A stretch of DNA of 64,000 nucleotides from Dethiobacter alkaliphilus (GTDB lineage Bacteria; Bacillota; Dethiobacteria; DTU022; UBA8154), in the NCBI GenBank assembly GCA_016841605.1, contig JAENYV010000009.1, positions 111,497 to 175,496 of the forward strand. The letters are read 5' to 3'. The notes under the pieces are model-generated. The model worked only from the letters and a program-made list of their open reading frames with translations, searched no databases and was not told the DNA's origin. The translations under genes were made by a program, and so were the position numbers. This document shows positions 45,791 through 55,019 of this stretch, piece by piece. Numbering within the stretch: position 1 is the first letter of the stretch; every line of letters begins with the position of its first letter.

Positions 45791-46861
45791 ATGTATAGAA
45801 AAAATTTTAGACGGCGTACGGGTACGGTTTATGCCATAACCAATGCCGCTGTTAATAATGAAGTTATTGCTTTTCTTCGAGGCATTGACGGCAAACTCGC
45901 TTTTATAGCAGCCTACCCGACAAATGGCAGCGGCACAGGTGCAGCTGTAGTAGATCCGCTGCAGTCGCAAGGCTCCCTTATTCTGTCCCACCATGACCAT
46001 TTCCTTTTCGCCGTAAACGCCGGCAGTAACAGTATCAGCAGTTTCCTTGTCGACAAAGGGGGGAAACTTACCCTGGCGGACGTGGAACCCTCGGGTGGTG
46101 TTATGCCAAACAGCCTTAGCTTCTTCGGCAACCTGCTCTACGTTTCCAATGTAGGAGATGCGGCGAACAATATTCCTTCCAATGTCACCGGTTTCTTCGT
46201 AAAGAAAGATGGCCGTCTGATCCCGATTACCGGGTCAACAACCTTACTGAGTGCCCCTGATGCCCAACCGGCATCTGTTGTTTTCAGTCCTAACGGTAAG
46301 CAGCTTGTTGTCTCCGAACTGTCGACCAATCTTATCAGTGTTTTCCAGGTTAATAAGGACGGCACTCTTACCGGGCCGACCATCAACGAATCCAGCGGCG
46401 CAGGGCCATTCGGTTCAGCTTTCCTGTCCACGGGGCTCCTGCTGGTTGCGGAAGCAGGCGCTAATGCCTTATCATCTTATATTACAAAAAAGGATGGTAC
46501 GCTGAATGTCATTAGCGGTTCTGTTCCGAACGGTCAGGTAGCAGTATGCTGGGTTGTTCCCTCCCGGGGTGAACATTTTGCCTTTACCTCCAATACCGGT
46601 AGCGGCACCATCACCACCTACCGTATCAAAGAAAACGGTAAACTGACTCTGTTAAATATTGTATACAGCACATTGAAAGAAATTGCTGCTCCGATTGATA
46701 GCGGAGTAAGTGCTGACGGAGGCAATTTTTACGTTCTAAACGGCAACCAGGGCTCTATTAGTGTTTTTCGTATCAGCAGAAAAGGCCAACTCATACCAAT
46801 TCAGGTAGTTAAGGATACCGGACTGCCGACCCTGGGCGCGCAGGGTTTGGCTGTCCGGTAG
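45791..46861 (+). CDS. Beta-propeller (lactonase-like) protein
   Basis: 356-aa protein made of about seven repeating blades with a recurring pattern such as NSISSFLVDKGGKLT, NVTGFFVKKDGRL, NLISVFQVNKDGTLT, NALSSYITKKDGTLN, GTITTYRIKENGKLT and GSISVFRISRKGQL. This resembles the 6-phosphogluconolactonase/YncE beta-propeller group. No signal peptide is visible, so it is probably cytoplasmic. AAGGAGG lies 11 bases before the ATG. A terminator follows. Enzymatic activity cannot be assigned. Confidence 0.85.
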   Translation: MYRKNFRRRTGTVYAITNAAVNNEVIAFLRGIDGKLAFIAAYPTNGSGTGAAVVDPLQSQGSLILSHHDHFLFAVNAGSNSISSFLVDKGGKLTLADVEPSGGVMPNSLSFFGNLLYVSNVGDAANNIPSNVTGFFVKKDGRLIPITGSTTLLSAPDAQPASVVFSPNGKQLVVSELSTNLISVFQVNKDGTLTGPTINESSGAGPFGSAFLSTGLLLVAEAGANALSSYITKKDGTLNVISGSVPNGQVAVCWVVPSRGEHFAFTSNTGSGTITTYRIKENGKLTLLNIVYSTLKEIAAPIDSGVSADGGNFYVLNGNQGSISVFRISRKGQLIPIQVVKDTGLPTLGAQGLAVR

Positions 46862-46948
46862 CTTGCTTTTACCTTTTGCTCAGCCTTGTTTTGGCGCATT
46901 TAAATATTTTTTGCTCCACATAATCTGTCATCAACGGGCAGAAGCAGA

Positions 46949-46989
46949 AAAGCAAACAGGGAAATCCACCCTCTGTTTGCTTTTCATTT
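46949..46989 (+). terminator. Terminator after the beta-propeller gene
   Basis: AGCAAACAG-GGG / CCC-T-CTGTTTGC stem with one bulge, then TTTTCATTT on the plus strand. Confidence 0.8.
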
Positions 46990-47041
46990 AGAATATACCC
47001 ACTCTAAAATTCTCGCCGGACTCCTTCATAAAGTGATAGTG

Positions 47042-47359
47042 CTAATTAAATAATTCACGAAGGTAATCCCGGCGACCATGTAATATGCGGTGTATGATCA
47101 CAGTGTTGCCCGTTATCCTGTAAAAAACGAGGTACGGGTGTATAACAATAAAGCGGTATCCACGCTTAATCAACGTATATTCCTCATCCGACAATACAGA
47201 TCCCATATTGGGGAAAATCGCTAGATTGGCTATTTTCTTATTTATCTTCTCCAGCATCATTTCTGCTGCGGCGATATTATCCTGGGATATGTATGAGAAA
47301 ATCTCATCCATATCATCAACTGCTACAGGAGTATATCTGATTTTATACTTTCTCGGCAT
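47042..47359 (-). CDS. ParE/RelE-type toxin
   Basis: 105-aa toxin: YTPVAVDDMDEIFSYISQDN start, KIANLAIFPNMGS centre and YRFIVIHPYLVFYRITGNTVIIHRILHGRRDY C-terminus, the ParE/RelE fold signature. It follows a Phd/YefM antitoxin with a 17-base overlap, the usual antitoxin-first order. ParE members target gyrase and RelE members cleave mRNA; the GRRDY ending fits ParE better. Confidence 0.92.
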   Translation of the reverse strand: MPRKYKIRYTPVAVDDMDEIFSYISQDNIAAAEMMLEKINKKIANLAIFPNMGSVLSDEEYTLIKRGYRFIVIHPYLVFYRITGNTVIIHRILHGRRDYLRELFN

Positions 47360-47615
47360 TTAGCTTTCCCCGAATTCTGGTAATGACTTCATCATGTTCA
47401 AGCAATTCGGCACCTTCGGCAATCTGCTTTTCTGCCACCAGCAACTTGGATTGTAATTTGATACGGGCCTCCATACGTCGAAATGCTTCATAACTCATTA
47501 CAACCAGATCGGCTTCGCCATTACGGGTAAGTATTACCGGCTCGTCAAGCTCGTGGCATAATTTTGAAAAGCCGTTATAATCCTGCCTAATTGTTGTGGA
47601 AGGCTTGATATTCAT
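47343..47615 (-). CDS. Phd/YefM-family antitoxin
   Basis: 90-aa antitoxin: PSTTIRQDYNGFSKLCHELDEPVILTRNGEADLVVMSYEAFRRME is the Phd/YefM DNA-binding domain, and the C-terminal half is the toxin-wrapping helix. It should bind and repress its own promoter. ATG start behind AGGAATTGAG. It overlaps the toxin gene. Confidence 0.92.
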   Translation of the reverse strand: MNIKPSTTIRQDYNGFSKLCHELDEPVILTRNGEADLVVMSYEAFRRMEARIKLQSKLLVAEKQIAEGAELLEHDEVITRIRGKLNAEKV

Positions 47616-47699
47616 TTTCTCAATTCCTTTCCTATATCATTATTCTGACTATAATCTATCATATTTATGTTATACAGGCAAGTAAAACGTTGCATCAGA

Positions 47700-48788
47700 C
47701 TATTCGCTGTTTTGGTGCCATTTAAAAACAACAGGTAGAGCAGTGATATTATGTTCAGCTGCGTAAATCTGAAACACTTCGTAAATTTTATCCAAAACTT
47801 CCTGCTCTACTTCCCAATTTTTGCCAAATATGAACTCCAGGTATCCTTCATTGTTAGTGCCGAAGCCTGCCACAGGACCTCCCGGAGCGCGCATACCCTC
47901 CAATTTTTCCCATAGATTATCCCATACTTCTCTCTTACCAAATACGCTTATCAGTTGCTCATACCAATCCCTTTCCTGATAGAAATTGGCCCGGCTAATA
48001 AATGCTCCCCTGGTTTCTATAATTGCCTTATCGTCCCCCCTGTTTAGGGGAAAATCGGCTTTGCGCTCCATTTCCAGGGGATAATACCGGAAATAGGAGG
48101 CAATTTCCTCCGGCAGCAGGGTAATATTGCTGATTCGCAACGGTTTATCATTATCTTCACGAGACACCTCCACCAGGAGCATTTGTCCGTCTTTAAACTC
48201 AAAAAGAGCAGGTTGTTTAATTGCCAGAGGGAACTGCTGCAGGTAGGGTTCTAAATTTTGGAAGTCTTCCAGGGTAAAATCCCTTTGAGAGTCATCCAAA
48301 AGGAGAGCCTTAAAATCTTCATAAGCAGTCGCCTCACGCAACTCCGAATGGTAGAACTGGGCCGCCGTGGATGGTGTAGTCACGGTACCTTCGTAAATGC
48401 TTACTGCAAGAATAGCAGCCAGGGTTAAGATCAGCACCCCTTTTTCCAGTAGGGTTAAATCCAAAAGCTCCCAGAGGGTAAAAATTAATGACGATAGAAG
48501 GAAGAGGTGTATGATCCTGTCATCCAGCGAAAATCCGGTTAATTCCTTCACTGCCACATAATACACTGTTACGTTGATAAAGCATATACAGGGAAAGATT
48601 ACACGATGCTTAAGGGAACCCTGATCAGTTACATAGTAATACCTGACTAAAAAAGTTACGAACAGCAGCAAAGCCGATAAAACAGTAAAAATTGTCAACT
48701 CTCGCATGTCAGGGCCGGTACTGTAAAAAATGCCCACCAGTAACAAGAAAAGAATCACTGCCAACAAAACGCTCTCTTTCTTTTTCAT
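47700..48788 (-). CDS. Membrane protein of unknown function
   Basis: 362 aa. Five hydrophobic segments in the first 135 residues (about 8-25, 31-48, 62-80, 92-108, 113-130), followed by a soluble domain of 230 residues rich in aromatic and acidic residues that is probably outside the membrane. No family recognised. It starts about 50 bp after the stalk-domain gene at 48839 on the same strand and is probably co-transcribed with it. The second of two adjacent ATGs (48788) gives a workable distance to GGGAGGG. Confidence 0.65.
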   Translation of the reverse strand: MKKKESVLLAVILFLLLVGIFYSTGPDMRELTIFTVLSALLLFVTFLVRYYYVTDQGSLKHRVIFPCICFINVTVYYVAVKELTGFSLDDRIIHLFLLSSLIFTLWELLDLTLLEKGVLILTLAAILAVSIYEGTVTTPSTAAQFYHSELREATAYEDFKALLLDDSQRDFTLEDFQNLEPYLQQFPLAIKQPALFEFKDGQMLLVEVSREDNDKPLRISNITLLPEEIASYFRYYPLEMERKADFPLNRGDDKAIIETRGAFISRANFYQERDWYEQLISVFGKREVWDNLWEKLEGMRAPGGPVAGFGTNNEGYLEFIFGKNWEVEQEVLDKIYEVFQIYAAEHNITALPVVFKWHQNSE

Positions 48789-48838
48789 CATTCCCTCCCA
48801 CAGAATCTAAACAAGTACAAGCTCTTCGGCTACATAAA

Positions 48839-50524
48839 TTAGTAAGAGGCCTTCTTCAAATTAACCTGGTTCCGGGAAGCATCCCAGGAAAGTTCGTAGC
48901 CGAAGGCCAGGGCCGGCATGCGCAGGGGAACCATAGTGGAGCCGCTTTGTTCTTGCGTAAGATAGATACTCCAGAGTTTGTCTCCCAGCGTCACTTCAAC
49001 CAGAGCGGCTACCCGCTCCCCGGTGGGCGACAAACCGTAATTTTGCTCAGCCTCTGTTTCTCTGTATTGAGACAGCACGGGGTACCAGCCTAAATTGCCG
49101 CGGAGAGCCTCTACCAGAAGACGCAACGGAACCATGACACGGCCGCGATTAGCATCAAGGTACGCCTTCCCGACTCCCAAATCGATCTTCTTTCCTTCCA
49201 GGGTAACTGTTACAGGTAGGCCCGACGGAGCGGGCGCGTTGGAAAGGGCCGCTTCCCGCTGCAGCTCAGCAGGAATAATATCCAGGTTTCGCAAAAAAAG
49301 TACCGTTTCCGGACCCAGCCACTGCTCACGATAATCAAAGAAAAAACCCAGATGCTTCCAGGTAATTCTCCAAACATCACCCCATTTTTGGAAATTACCG
49401 CCCAGGGAAAGCATGGTTCCGTTTACCCGTGCGCACTCCTCGCCTCCCTGTAAAGTAAGACCGGGTTTGCTCTCGCCGACCTGAAAACGATTAGCCTCAA
49501 GCATGGTTAAAGGGATATCCAAATAGTGTAAGAAATTTAAGCTTAGATGCGTTCTGGGAGTACCCCACTCCTGCTCACTGAGCAGTAAGGGCTGGTGGGC
49601 AGGATCGATTAAGGTCTCTATCTGTATTCCCTCCGCGTCACTCCAGGTAAAAAGCTGCCCCTGGTGATAGAGAACCGCACGCGGCGGGGCTTCTTCAGGG
49701 GGTAGAATCATAACAGGCAGCGTGGTTTGTACGCTGCCGGAGTTTACTACCAGACCCCAAGCGCCGGGGCCGATGCGGCCGGGCGAACCGTCGAGAGCCT
49801 TTCCTATCTCCTCGGTCAGGGTAAAAGTGTAGGCAAAGCGATCGTTCTCCACCGGAATATTTACCAAAAGGATAGCTTCCGGGATAGGATAGGGGTAAGG
49901 GGCAGATGGAATGGTAACGGGGCCATAAATAGGCATCAGCAGGATAACAGCCTCGTCTCCCCGGGCGTAATCGGAACGCACCGTCATCTGCCCGCCCATA
50001 CGAGGCTCCCTGCTGTCCACAGTTACACCCTGAGCCGGCACAAAGAAGGCCCAAAACAGTTTCCGAAGTTTATCACCTAACTCCTGATCAACAACAGAGC
50101 GGAGGGAATAGGGAAGGGGGGAATCCATATAAATGCTGACGCCATTGTAAAGAAGTATCCTAACGCTTTCCCCGCCGGTCAGAGTGATAGATACATCCGG
50201 CACAAAAAACGGCATAACATCAGGATCATGTTCATACAGGGAAAACTCCGGCCCCAGATTTACTGCCGCCTGGTTGTAGAGCTCCACTAAGCGGGCAATT
50301 TTCTCCCGGTCTTCTTCAATACCCGGTAAAAGCGGCAGGTACCAGGTATCGGAACGGTGAAAATCCACCCTTGCGATATCATCAAGTTCCAGTTTCGGGA
50401 GAACCTCCGCGGCCCGGGAGGACCGCAAGCCCATCGGCCCCAAAAATAGGAGTAAAAAGGCAATTACCGTTATTAAGAAAACCAAGCAGCCTTTTACCTT
50501 GTTTCTGTGCATGCTGTTATCCAA
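48839..50524 (-). CDS. Exported protein with C-terminal stalk (CuAO-N1) domain
   Basis: 561 aa. N-terminal signal or anchor (VKGCLVFLITVIAFLLLFL), a long region of unknown fold to about residue 430 with a PDVSITLTGGES strand set, and a C-terminal copper-amine-oxidase-N1 stalk domain (DLGVGKAYLDANRGRVMVPLRLLVEALRGNLGW...GSTMVPLRMPALAFGYELSWD). Stalk domains usually sit at the N-terminus; here it is at the end. TTG start with AGAGGAAAA upstream. Co-transcribed with the downstream membrane protein gene. Probably an envelope protein. Confidence 0.7.
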   Translation of the reverse strand: MDNSMHRNKVKGCLVFLITVIAFLLLFLGPMGLRSSRAAEVLPKLELDDIARVDFHRSDTWYLPLLPGIEEDREKIARLVELYNQAAVNLGPEFSLYEHDPDVMPFFVPDVSITLTGGESVRILLYNGVSIYMDSPLPYSLRSVVDQELGDKLRKLFWAFFVPAQGVTVDSREPRMGGQMTVRSDYARGDEAVILLMPIYGPVTIPSAPYPYPIPEAILLVNIPVENDRFAYTFTLTEEIGKALDGSPGRIGPGAWGLVVNSGSVQTTLPVMILPPEEAPPRAVLYHQGQLFTWSDAEGIQIETLIDPAHQPLLLSEQEWGTPRTHLSLNFLHYLDIPLTMLEANRFQVGESKPGLTLQGGEECARVNGTMLSLGGNFQKWGDVWRITWKHLGFFFDYREQWLGPETVLFLRNLDIIPAELQREAALSNAPAPSGLPVTVTLEGKKIDLGVGKAYLDANRGRVMVPLRLLVEALRGNLGWYPVLSQYRETEAEQNYGLSPTGERVAALVEVTLGDKLWSIYLTQEQSGSTMVPLRMPALAFGYELSWDASRNQVNLKKASY

Positions 50525-50589
50525 AATTTTCCTCTCCCTTTTCTAGTTTTAAATGTTTTCACCCTCCCAATTGGCTATAGGTTTTTCCG

Positions 50590-51399
50590 TCAGACAACTT
50601 TGCCGCAAAACAAGGAATATGTAAAAAATGCATAGTACCCGGGAATATTCAGGATGAAATCCGTTGAATCATCACGGCAAAGACGCAGATATTCCACCCG
50701 TTCTTCCTTCGACAACTCACCGTTATCTTCTCCCCAGCGCATTTTGAATAGATCTGCCAGGGCCTCCAGCATTTCAGAATTTAAGGGATGGTTAATATCC
50801 CTGACAAAAGTCCGGGCCATCGGTTCGCTTAGACCTGCCTGTTGAAACCATTCCAGGGCTCGCATGCTGTGCAACTCCGGTCTCTTTTTTGTATCATATG
50901 GAGCCAGACCGAAAGAAGTTGCATTTAAACGGGCCTCCAACAAGGGATATCCGGGAAGCAACATTTGAGAAGACCAAATCAGAATAAAGATCCTACCTCC
51001 CGGCTTCACAACCCTGGCAAGCTCTTTTAACAAAAAAACGGGATCTATTGGCACCAGGCCGACAAGATCAATGCTACAAGCCCAGTCAAAACAGTTATCT
51101 TCAAATGGAAGATCTTTTACGTCTCCCTTCTTAAAGGAAGCTCTCTCCATCAGATCCGCCTTTGCTGCCAGAGAGCGCCCCTTTGTCAGAAATTCTTCCA
51201 AGATATCAAGACCAATGACATGGCCGGAAGCCCCGACTGCCTTTGCCAACATTAAAGTATTGAAACCGGTTCCGCACCCTGCATCTAAACCCTTACTCCC
51301 CGGAGGAAGCTGCAATGAATCTACGCTACTCCTTAGAATAGGTTCCCGCAAAATATTAGATAATTCCAACCTTTTAAGATATGCTTTTACATCAGTCAT
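50590..51399 (-). CDS. Class I SAM-dependent methyltransferase
   Basis: 269-aa methyltransferase. Motif I GLDAGCGTGFNTLMLAK, VIGLDILEEFL (motif II), FKKGDVKDLPFEDNCFDWACS (acidic loop), LLKELARVVKPGGRIFILIWSS. The UbiE/MenG-like Methyltransf_11 architecture is clear but the substrate is not. Start at ATG 51399 (MTDVKAYL) with GGGGTG upstream. Upstream lies the GRxGG repeat protein, about 35 bp before it. Confidence 0.85.
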   Translation of the reverse strand: MTDVKAYLKRLELSNILREPILRSSVDSLQLPPGSKGLDAGCGTGFNTLMLAKAVGASGHVIGLDILEEFLTKGRSLAAKADLMERASFKKGDVKDLPFEDNCFDWACSIDLVGLVPIDPVFLLKELARVVKPGGRIFILIWSSQMLLPGYPLLEARLNATSFGLAPYDTKKRPELHSMRALEWFQQAGLSEPMARTFVRDINHPLNSEMLEALADLFKMRWGEDNGELSKEERVEYLRLCRDDSTDFILNIPGYYAFFTYSLFCGKVV

Positions 51400-51434
51400 T
51401 CTCTTCATCACCCCGATTTTTTTGACTCTGTTGA

Positions 51435-51920
51435 CTAATTTCGGGAACGGGCTTTTTCCAGATAAATTTTATAGACAGTCGCGGCCAAAATAGAAGCAAT
51501 CATAGGGGGAAAATCTTCGAGGATCAGGCTAACGTCAGCTCCGACAAAAGTCCCGCCCAAGCGCCCTGTCAGCTTTGACTTGTCCGGCGATACGTTAATA
51601 TTGCAGTCAAAGCCGATAGCAACTCCGCCCACTCTGCCTGTAATCTTTTCCGTGCCGTGCAAAGAGATATCGTCCCCGAAAGTATTCCCGCCTAACCGTC
51701 CATAAGCTTTATCCCCTTCCAAAGCAATCTCCAGATTCTTCCCGATAACATCACCACCAATCCGGCCCCAAAGACGATCTCCTTCCGGAGATGATTCCAG
51801 CCGCATATCATTGCCGAGAACCGCTCCGCCGAAACGTCCATTTATATAGTTGTTTTCCATGGCGCAGTCCAGTGAATATCCCCACAACATGCCGCCGATC
51901 CTGCCATTCGCTTTTCCCAT
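51435..51920 (-). CDS. GRxGG tandem-repeat protein
   Basis: 161 aa, not recognised as a named family. Six imperfect repeats of 20-26 residues with consensus [NYWT]GR[ILVF]GGxxxGxDxxL: NGRIGGMLWG, NGRFGGAVLG, WGRIGGDVIG, YGRLGGNTFG, TGRVGGVAIG, TGRLGGTFVG. A repeating Gly-rich turn plus alternating hydrophobics suggests a beta-solenoid or beta-roll. A C-terminal hydrophobic helix (PPMIASILAATVYKIYL) could anchor it. ATG behind GGGAGG. It precedes the methyltransferase on the same strand. Confidence 0.7.
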   Translation of the reverse strand: MGKANGRIGGMLWGYSLDCAMENNYINGRFGGAVLGNDMRLESSPEGDRLWGRIGGDVIGKNLEIALEGDKAYGRLGGNTFGDDISLHGTEKITGRVGGVAIGFDCNINVSPDKSKLTGRLGGTFVGADVSLILEDFPPMIASILAATVYKIYLEKARSRN

Positions 51921-51972
51921 AAAATCCTCCCGATTAATCCATTCGATGAATATTAAGTGTTATTTGCATTTG

Positions 51973-52080
51973 AAGGTACCGGATTCCCTTTTTCCGGTTC
52001 ACATTTCTCTTTCCCGGAAAGCGCACAGAAACATCGCTTCTAAAATAATGACTGCTAAAAATGTAAAAGGTTCTCAACTT
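51973..52080. repeat. 109-bp dispersed repeat, copy A (gene-start remnant)
   Basis: Shares about 85 percent identity by eye with 59244-59352 (common core GGAAAGCGCACAGAAA and ATGTAAAAGGTTCTCAACTT). On the minus strand copy A still encodes VNRKKGIRYLQMQ..., matching the first residues (MNWKKGMWYLLYA) of the membrane protein that copy B begins, then stops after 21 codons. It therefore looks like a decayed 5' end of a duplicate of that gene. Confidence 0.75.
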
Positions 52081-52224
52081 ACCAAATTATACTTTCGAAC
52101 ATACTTTGAAATGTCTTTTAAATTATTACTGGCGAGTATCTATTTATAAGACGAAACAGACTAACAATACGTTTCATCTTTGAAATCACACTCTGTATTT
52201 CTAAAATAATTTCGATAAAAGCCC

Positions 52225-52282
52225 TTGACATTTCTATTCTACTCAAATAGAATGCATTTGTAGCCATTCTATTGAAATAGAA
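52225..52282 (+). promoter_or_regulatory. BlaI-type promoter with two operators
   Basis: TTGACA (52225-52230), 17-base spacer, TAGAAT (52248-52253). Two dyads with the same half-site, TTCTATT...AAATAGAA at 52232-52252 (within the promoter) and 52267-52282 (start-site side), are good candidates for binding the BlaI/MecI repressor encoded next. Confidence 0.85.
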
Positions 52283-52308
52283 CTATTGAAATGAAAAAGG
52301 GAGCGAGT

Positions 52309-52668
52309 ATGGAAATCAAACTGTTTGATTCGGAACTGAAAATCATGGACATTCTCTGGAAAGAGGGAGATACCACCGCGAAACGAATTGCGGAAATCTT
52401 AAAGGAGCAGGTGGACTGGAGCAAAACCACCACCTATACGGTTATCAAAAAGTGTATTAACAAAGGGGCTATTAAGCGGCATGAACCCAACTTTGTCTGC
52501 CATCCCCTTGTCACGATAGAACAGGCTCGGGAAGCGGAAACTACGGAGCTTATCAACAAAATGTATGGTGGCGCCGCCGATCAGCTTGTGGCTTCCATTT
52601 TGGGACGAAAAAACTTAACGCCGGCAGAGATCGAAAAACTAAAACAACTTGTCAGCAATCTGAAATGA
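52309..52668 (+). CDS. BlaI/MecI family repressor
   Basis: 119-aa winged-helix repressor: DSELKIMDILWKEGDTTAKRIAEIL, WSKTTTYTVIKKCINKGAIKRHEP and a C-terminal dimer helix with LTPAEIEKLKQLV. It represses the operon until cleaved by the BlaR1 sensor. ATG 52309 with GGGAGCGAG upstream is preferred over 52291. The two dyads at the promoter match its expected mode of autoregulation. Followed 10 bp later by blaR1-like sequence. Confidence 0.92.
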   Translation: MEIKLFDSELKIMDILWKEGDTTAKRIAEILKEQVDWSKTTTYTVIKKCINKGAIKRHEPNFVCHPLVTIEQAREAETTELINKMYGGAADQLVASILGRKNLTPAEIEKLKQLVSNLK

Positions 52669-52678
52669 GGTGGCGGTT

Positions 52679-54410
52679 ATGACAGTATTGGAAATGAGTT
52701 TTTCGGCTACCGTTCTGATTTTGGCTATTGTTATTATCCGCACGCTCGCACTTCACAGGCTGCCTAAAAAGACATTCCTTGTCCTTTGGGGCGTAGCGTT
52801 GTGCCGGCTGCTCATCCCCTTTTCCATCCCGTCGCGGTTCAGCGTTTATTCGCTCGCCGATATGCTGAAAAACAATGCTTCGACGATAGATGCGCCTGAT
52901 ATTGTACCGGTTGTTTACAACATTACTGCAGCAGCCGGCGGGGCAAACAGCGTACAATTGACGGACACGGCCACGGCAGCCGCAACTATGTCGCCGGTCA
53001 TAGCGGTTTGGATGATTGGAGTGTTGGCCTGCACCCTGTTTTTCTTGGTTACGCATCTTCGCTGCCGTGAGATATATAAGACCGCCCTGCCGGTTGAAAA
53101 CAAGCTTGTAAAAAACTGGCAGCAGGGGGCATCCGACAAGGCGCAAGATGGAGATCCGGCAGTCGGATAAAATAGCCGTACCACTGACTTATGGGATATT
53201 GCGGCCCGTAATATTGCTCCCCAAAACGACGGACTGGACGGATGAAATGAGGCTTAGGTATATCCTTACCCATGAATTCACGCATATCCGGCGCTTTGAC
53301 ACGCTGACAAAGCTGGCTCTGGCCGCCGCCTTCTGTGTGCATTGGTTCAATCCCCTTGTATGGGCAATGTATATCCTGGCAAACCGCGACATTGAACTTT
53401 CCTGTGATGAAACAGTAATTCGGACATTGGGGGAAACAATAAAATCGGCTTATGCCCTGACCCTTATTGAGCTGGAAGAAAAGAAAAGCCGCCTTACCCC
53501 TCTTGTGAACAATTTCAGCAAAAACGCTACTGAAGAAAGGATCGTATCTATTATGAAAATTAGGAAGTTTTCCCTACCAATCATCGTCGTTGCGGTGCTG
53601 TTGGTAGCCGGTATTACCATTGGGTTTGCAACCTCAAACATAAAAGCCGGAGATGAACCCAACGCCGTAATCGACAGCGAACCGGCAGACGGAACATGGG
53701 TATCGGTAGTCAATGGCGTATCAGGGCCTATTGCTGTAGACAGCAAGCCGGGAAAGCTTGTTTCCGTGAAGCTTTCGGATGAAAGCAAGTATACTCCGGA
53801 ACAGTGGCAGGATATCTTGAAGCGCATTGGACGCGGAGAAATAACGGCAGAGATGGAAAGTTTTGTAATATCCGGAAGGGCAACAATCATCCCTTCTTCT
53901 GTGGACTTTGGAACGCATTTGGGCATAGAATTGATAAAGGGCGGCGTCCTTGCTGTTGGGCGGGAAACCTGGGAGAAAGGCGACGAAATCATATTTCATA
54001 TCAGTGCCGACGAAAATATGAAACTGTATGCAGGGATAATTCCGGCCGAAAATATGGACAACGGTTTCGGATATAACGACTACGGTTTCCCCATTGACAA
54101 AAAAGTTGATATAAGTGCACAAGAGCAAGAGGTGTCGTTCACTATACCGGAGACTGGAGAATATGGAATCTACGTTCGGCATATAAAAAATGAAGTAGAT
54201 GAAGTAAAAGTAACCCCCGGGCCGGCTCCTGAAGTCGCTGCTACAGATATCGGCGATGAAGACGACAATGCTGCACTTCTCCGCCGCCACACGGATAATG
54301 AAGAAAAAGTAAATTCTATATCGAAAACCGAAGCACATAATACTGTCACCTTTATTCTTGAGATTAACAAAAAGTTTTTAAGTCCACTTGTTGATACCAA
54401 TAATTTATAA
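52679..54410 (+). pseudogene. Frameshifted BlaR1-type M56 metallopeptidase sensor
   Basis: The reading frame from 52679 (MTVLEMSFSATVLILAIVIIR..., two or three membrane helices) runs to a stop at 53170, while the continuing BlaR1 sequence is in the next frame from 53148 (MEIRQSDKIAVPLTYGILRPVILLP, HEFTH zinc site, LSCDE, then a lone transmembrane helix and a roughly 230-residue extracellular sensor region). The two overlap by 23 bases and together make one M56 peptidase; a one-base insertion near 53140-53150 explains it. Homologous sensors activate BlaI cleavage after binding a cell-wall antibiotic. The sensor domain is not a penicillin-binding type. It may be a true pseudogene, a sequencing error, or recoding. 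Confidence 0.8.
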
Positions 54411-54606
54411 TCAGAAGGTGCACAGGAACAAGGTGTCTGTGGTTAATTACAGCTTACAGGGCAGTATTGTCCCATCTGCCTGCCTCCTTGCGGCAGACGC
54501 GTGCTGTTATACAAGCCGGCGGTAATTACTGCCGGCTTAAAGCGCAAGAATTGCAGCGGTTGTCCGAAAAGGAACCGACAACGAGCGTGAATGGGTCAGA
54601 GGTGAC
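54411..54606 (+). other. Non-coding stretch with a 26-nt near-perfect palindrome
   Basis: After the sensor gene. 54513-54538 is AAGCCGGC-GGTAATTACT-GCCGGCTT, self-complementary apart from two G-T pairs, without a U-tract. A smaller CTGCC...GGCAG dyad precedes it. It could be a transcript end or a cruciform; nothing else seen. Confidence 0.5.
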
Positions 54607-54882
54607 ATGCTGGAGGAACCCTCAATAAAAGCGTTCAGCCGGATTTTAGAAATGTCTTGGCAAACAACGGATGAGGGGCATTTTATCAAAAAGTCATTGA
54701 ATATCCCTGACTACAGCATTGAAATTTATACGCCGGCAGGAGGGATTGAGCTGAATCTCTACGGCAAAACTTCTGAAAGTGGATTTGCGGCGACAAGAAT
54801 AAATGACAAATGGCAAAGATATAGCGTTCCAGTCGCAGAATATGATGAGTTGATGAAGTTATTCAAATATGGACATTTATGA
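54607..54882 (+). pseudogene. Orphan gene fragment (91 aa) plus 46-aa frame
   Basis: Open frame MLEEPSIKAFSRILEMSWQT... ends at 54882. A second open frame from 54869 (MDIYEARMNGTWLYSGIPWNGGRTVCWKP...) to 55009 overlaps it in the +1 frame, so the two might be one frameshifted gene. No start site with a clear ribosome-binding sequence and no recognised domain. Weakly resembles a small adaptor-like domain. Read as remnant of a protein once following the BlaI/BlaR1 pair. Confidence 0.4.
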
Positions 54883-55019
54883 AGCAAGAATGAACGGTAC
54901 ATGGCTGTATAGCGGGATTCCTTGGAACGGAGGCAGAACCGTTTGCTGGAAACCGGTATACAATGCTTCCGGAAAATTAACGGGCCCTACTATATTACTG
55001 TTGAAATGATTCTGCACAA

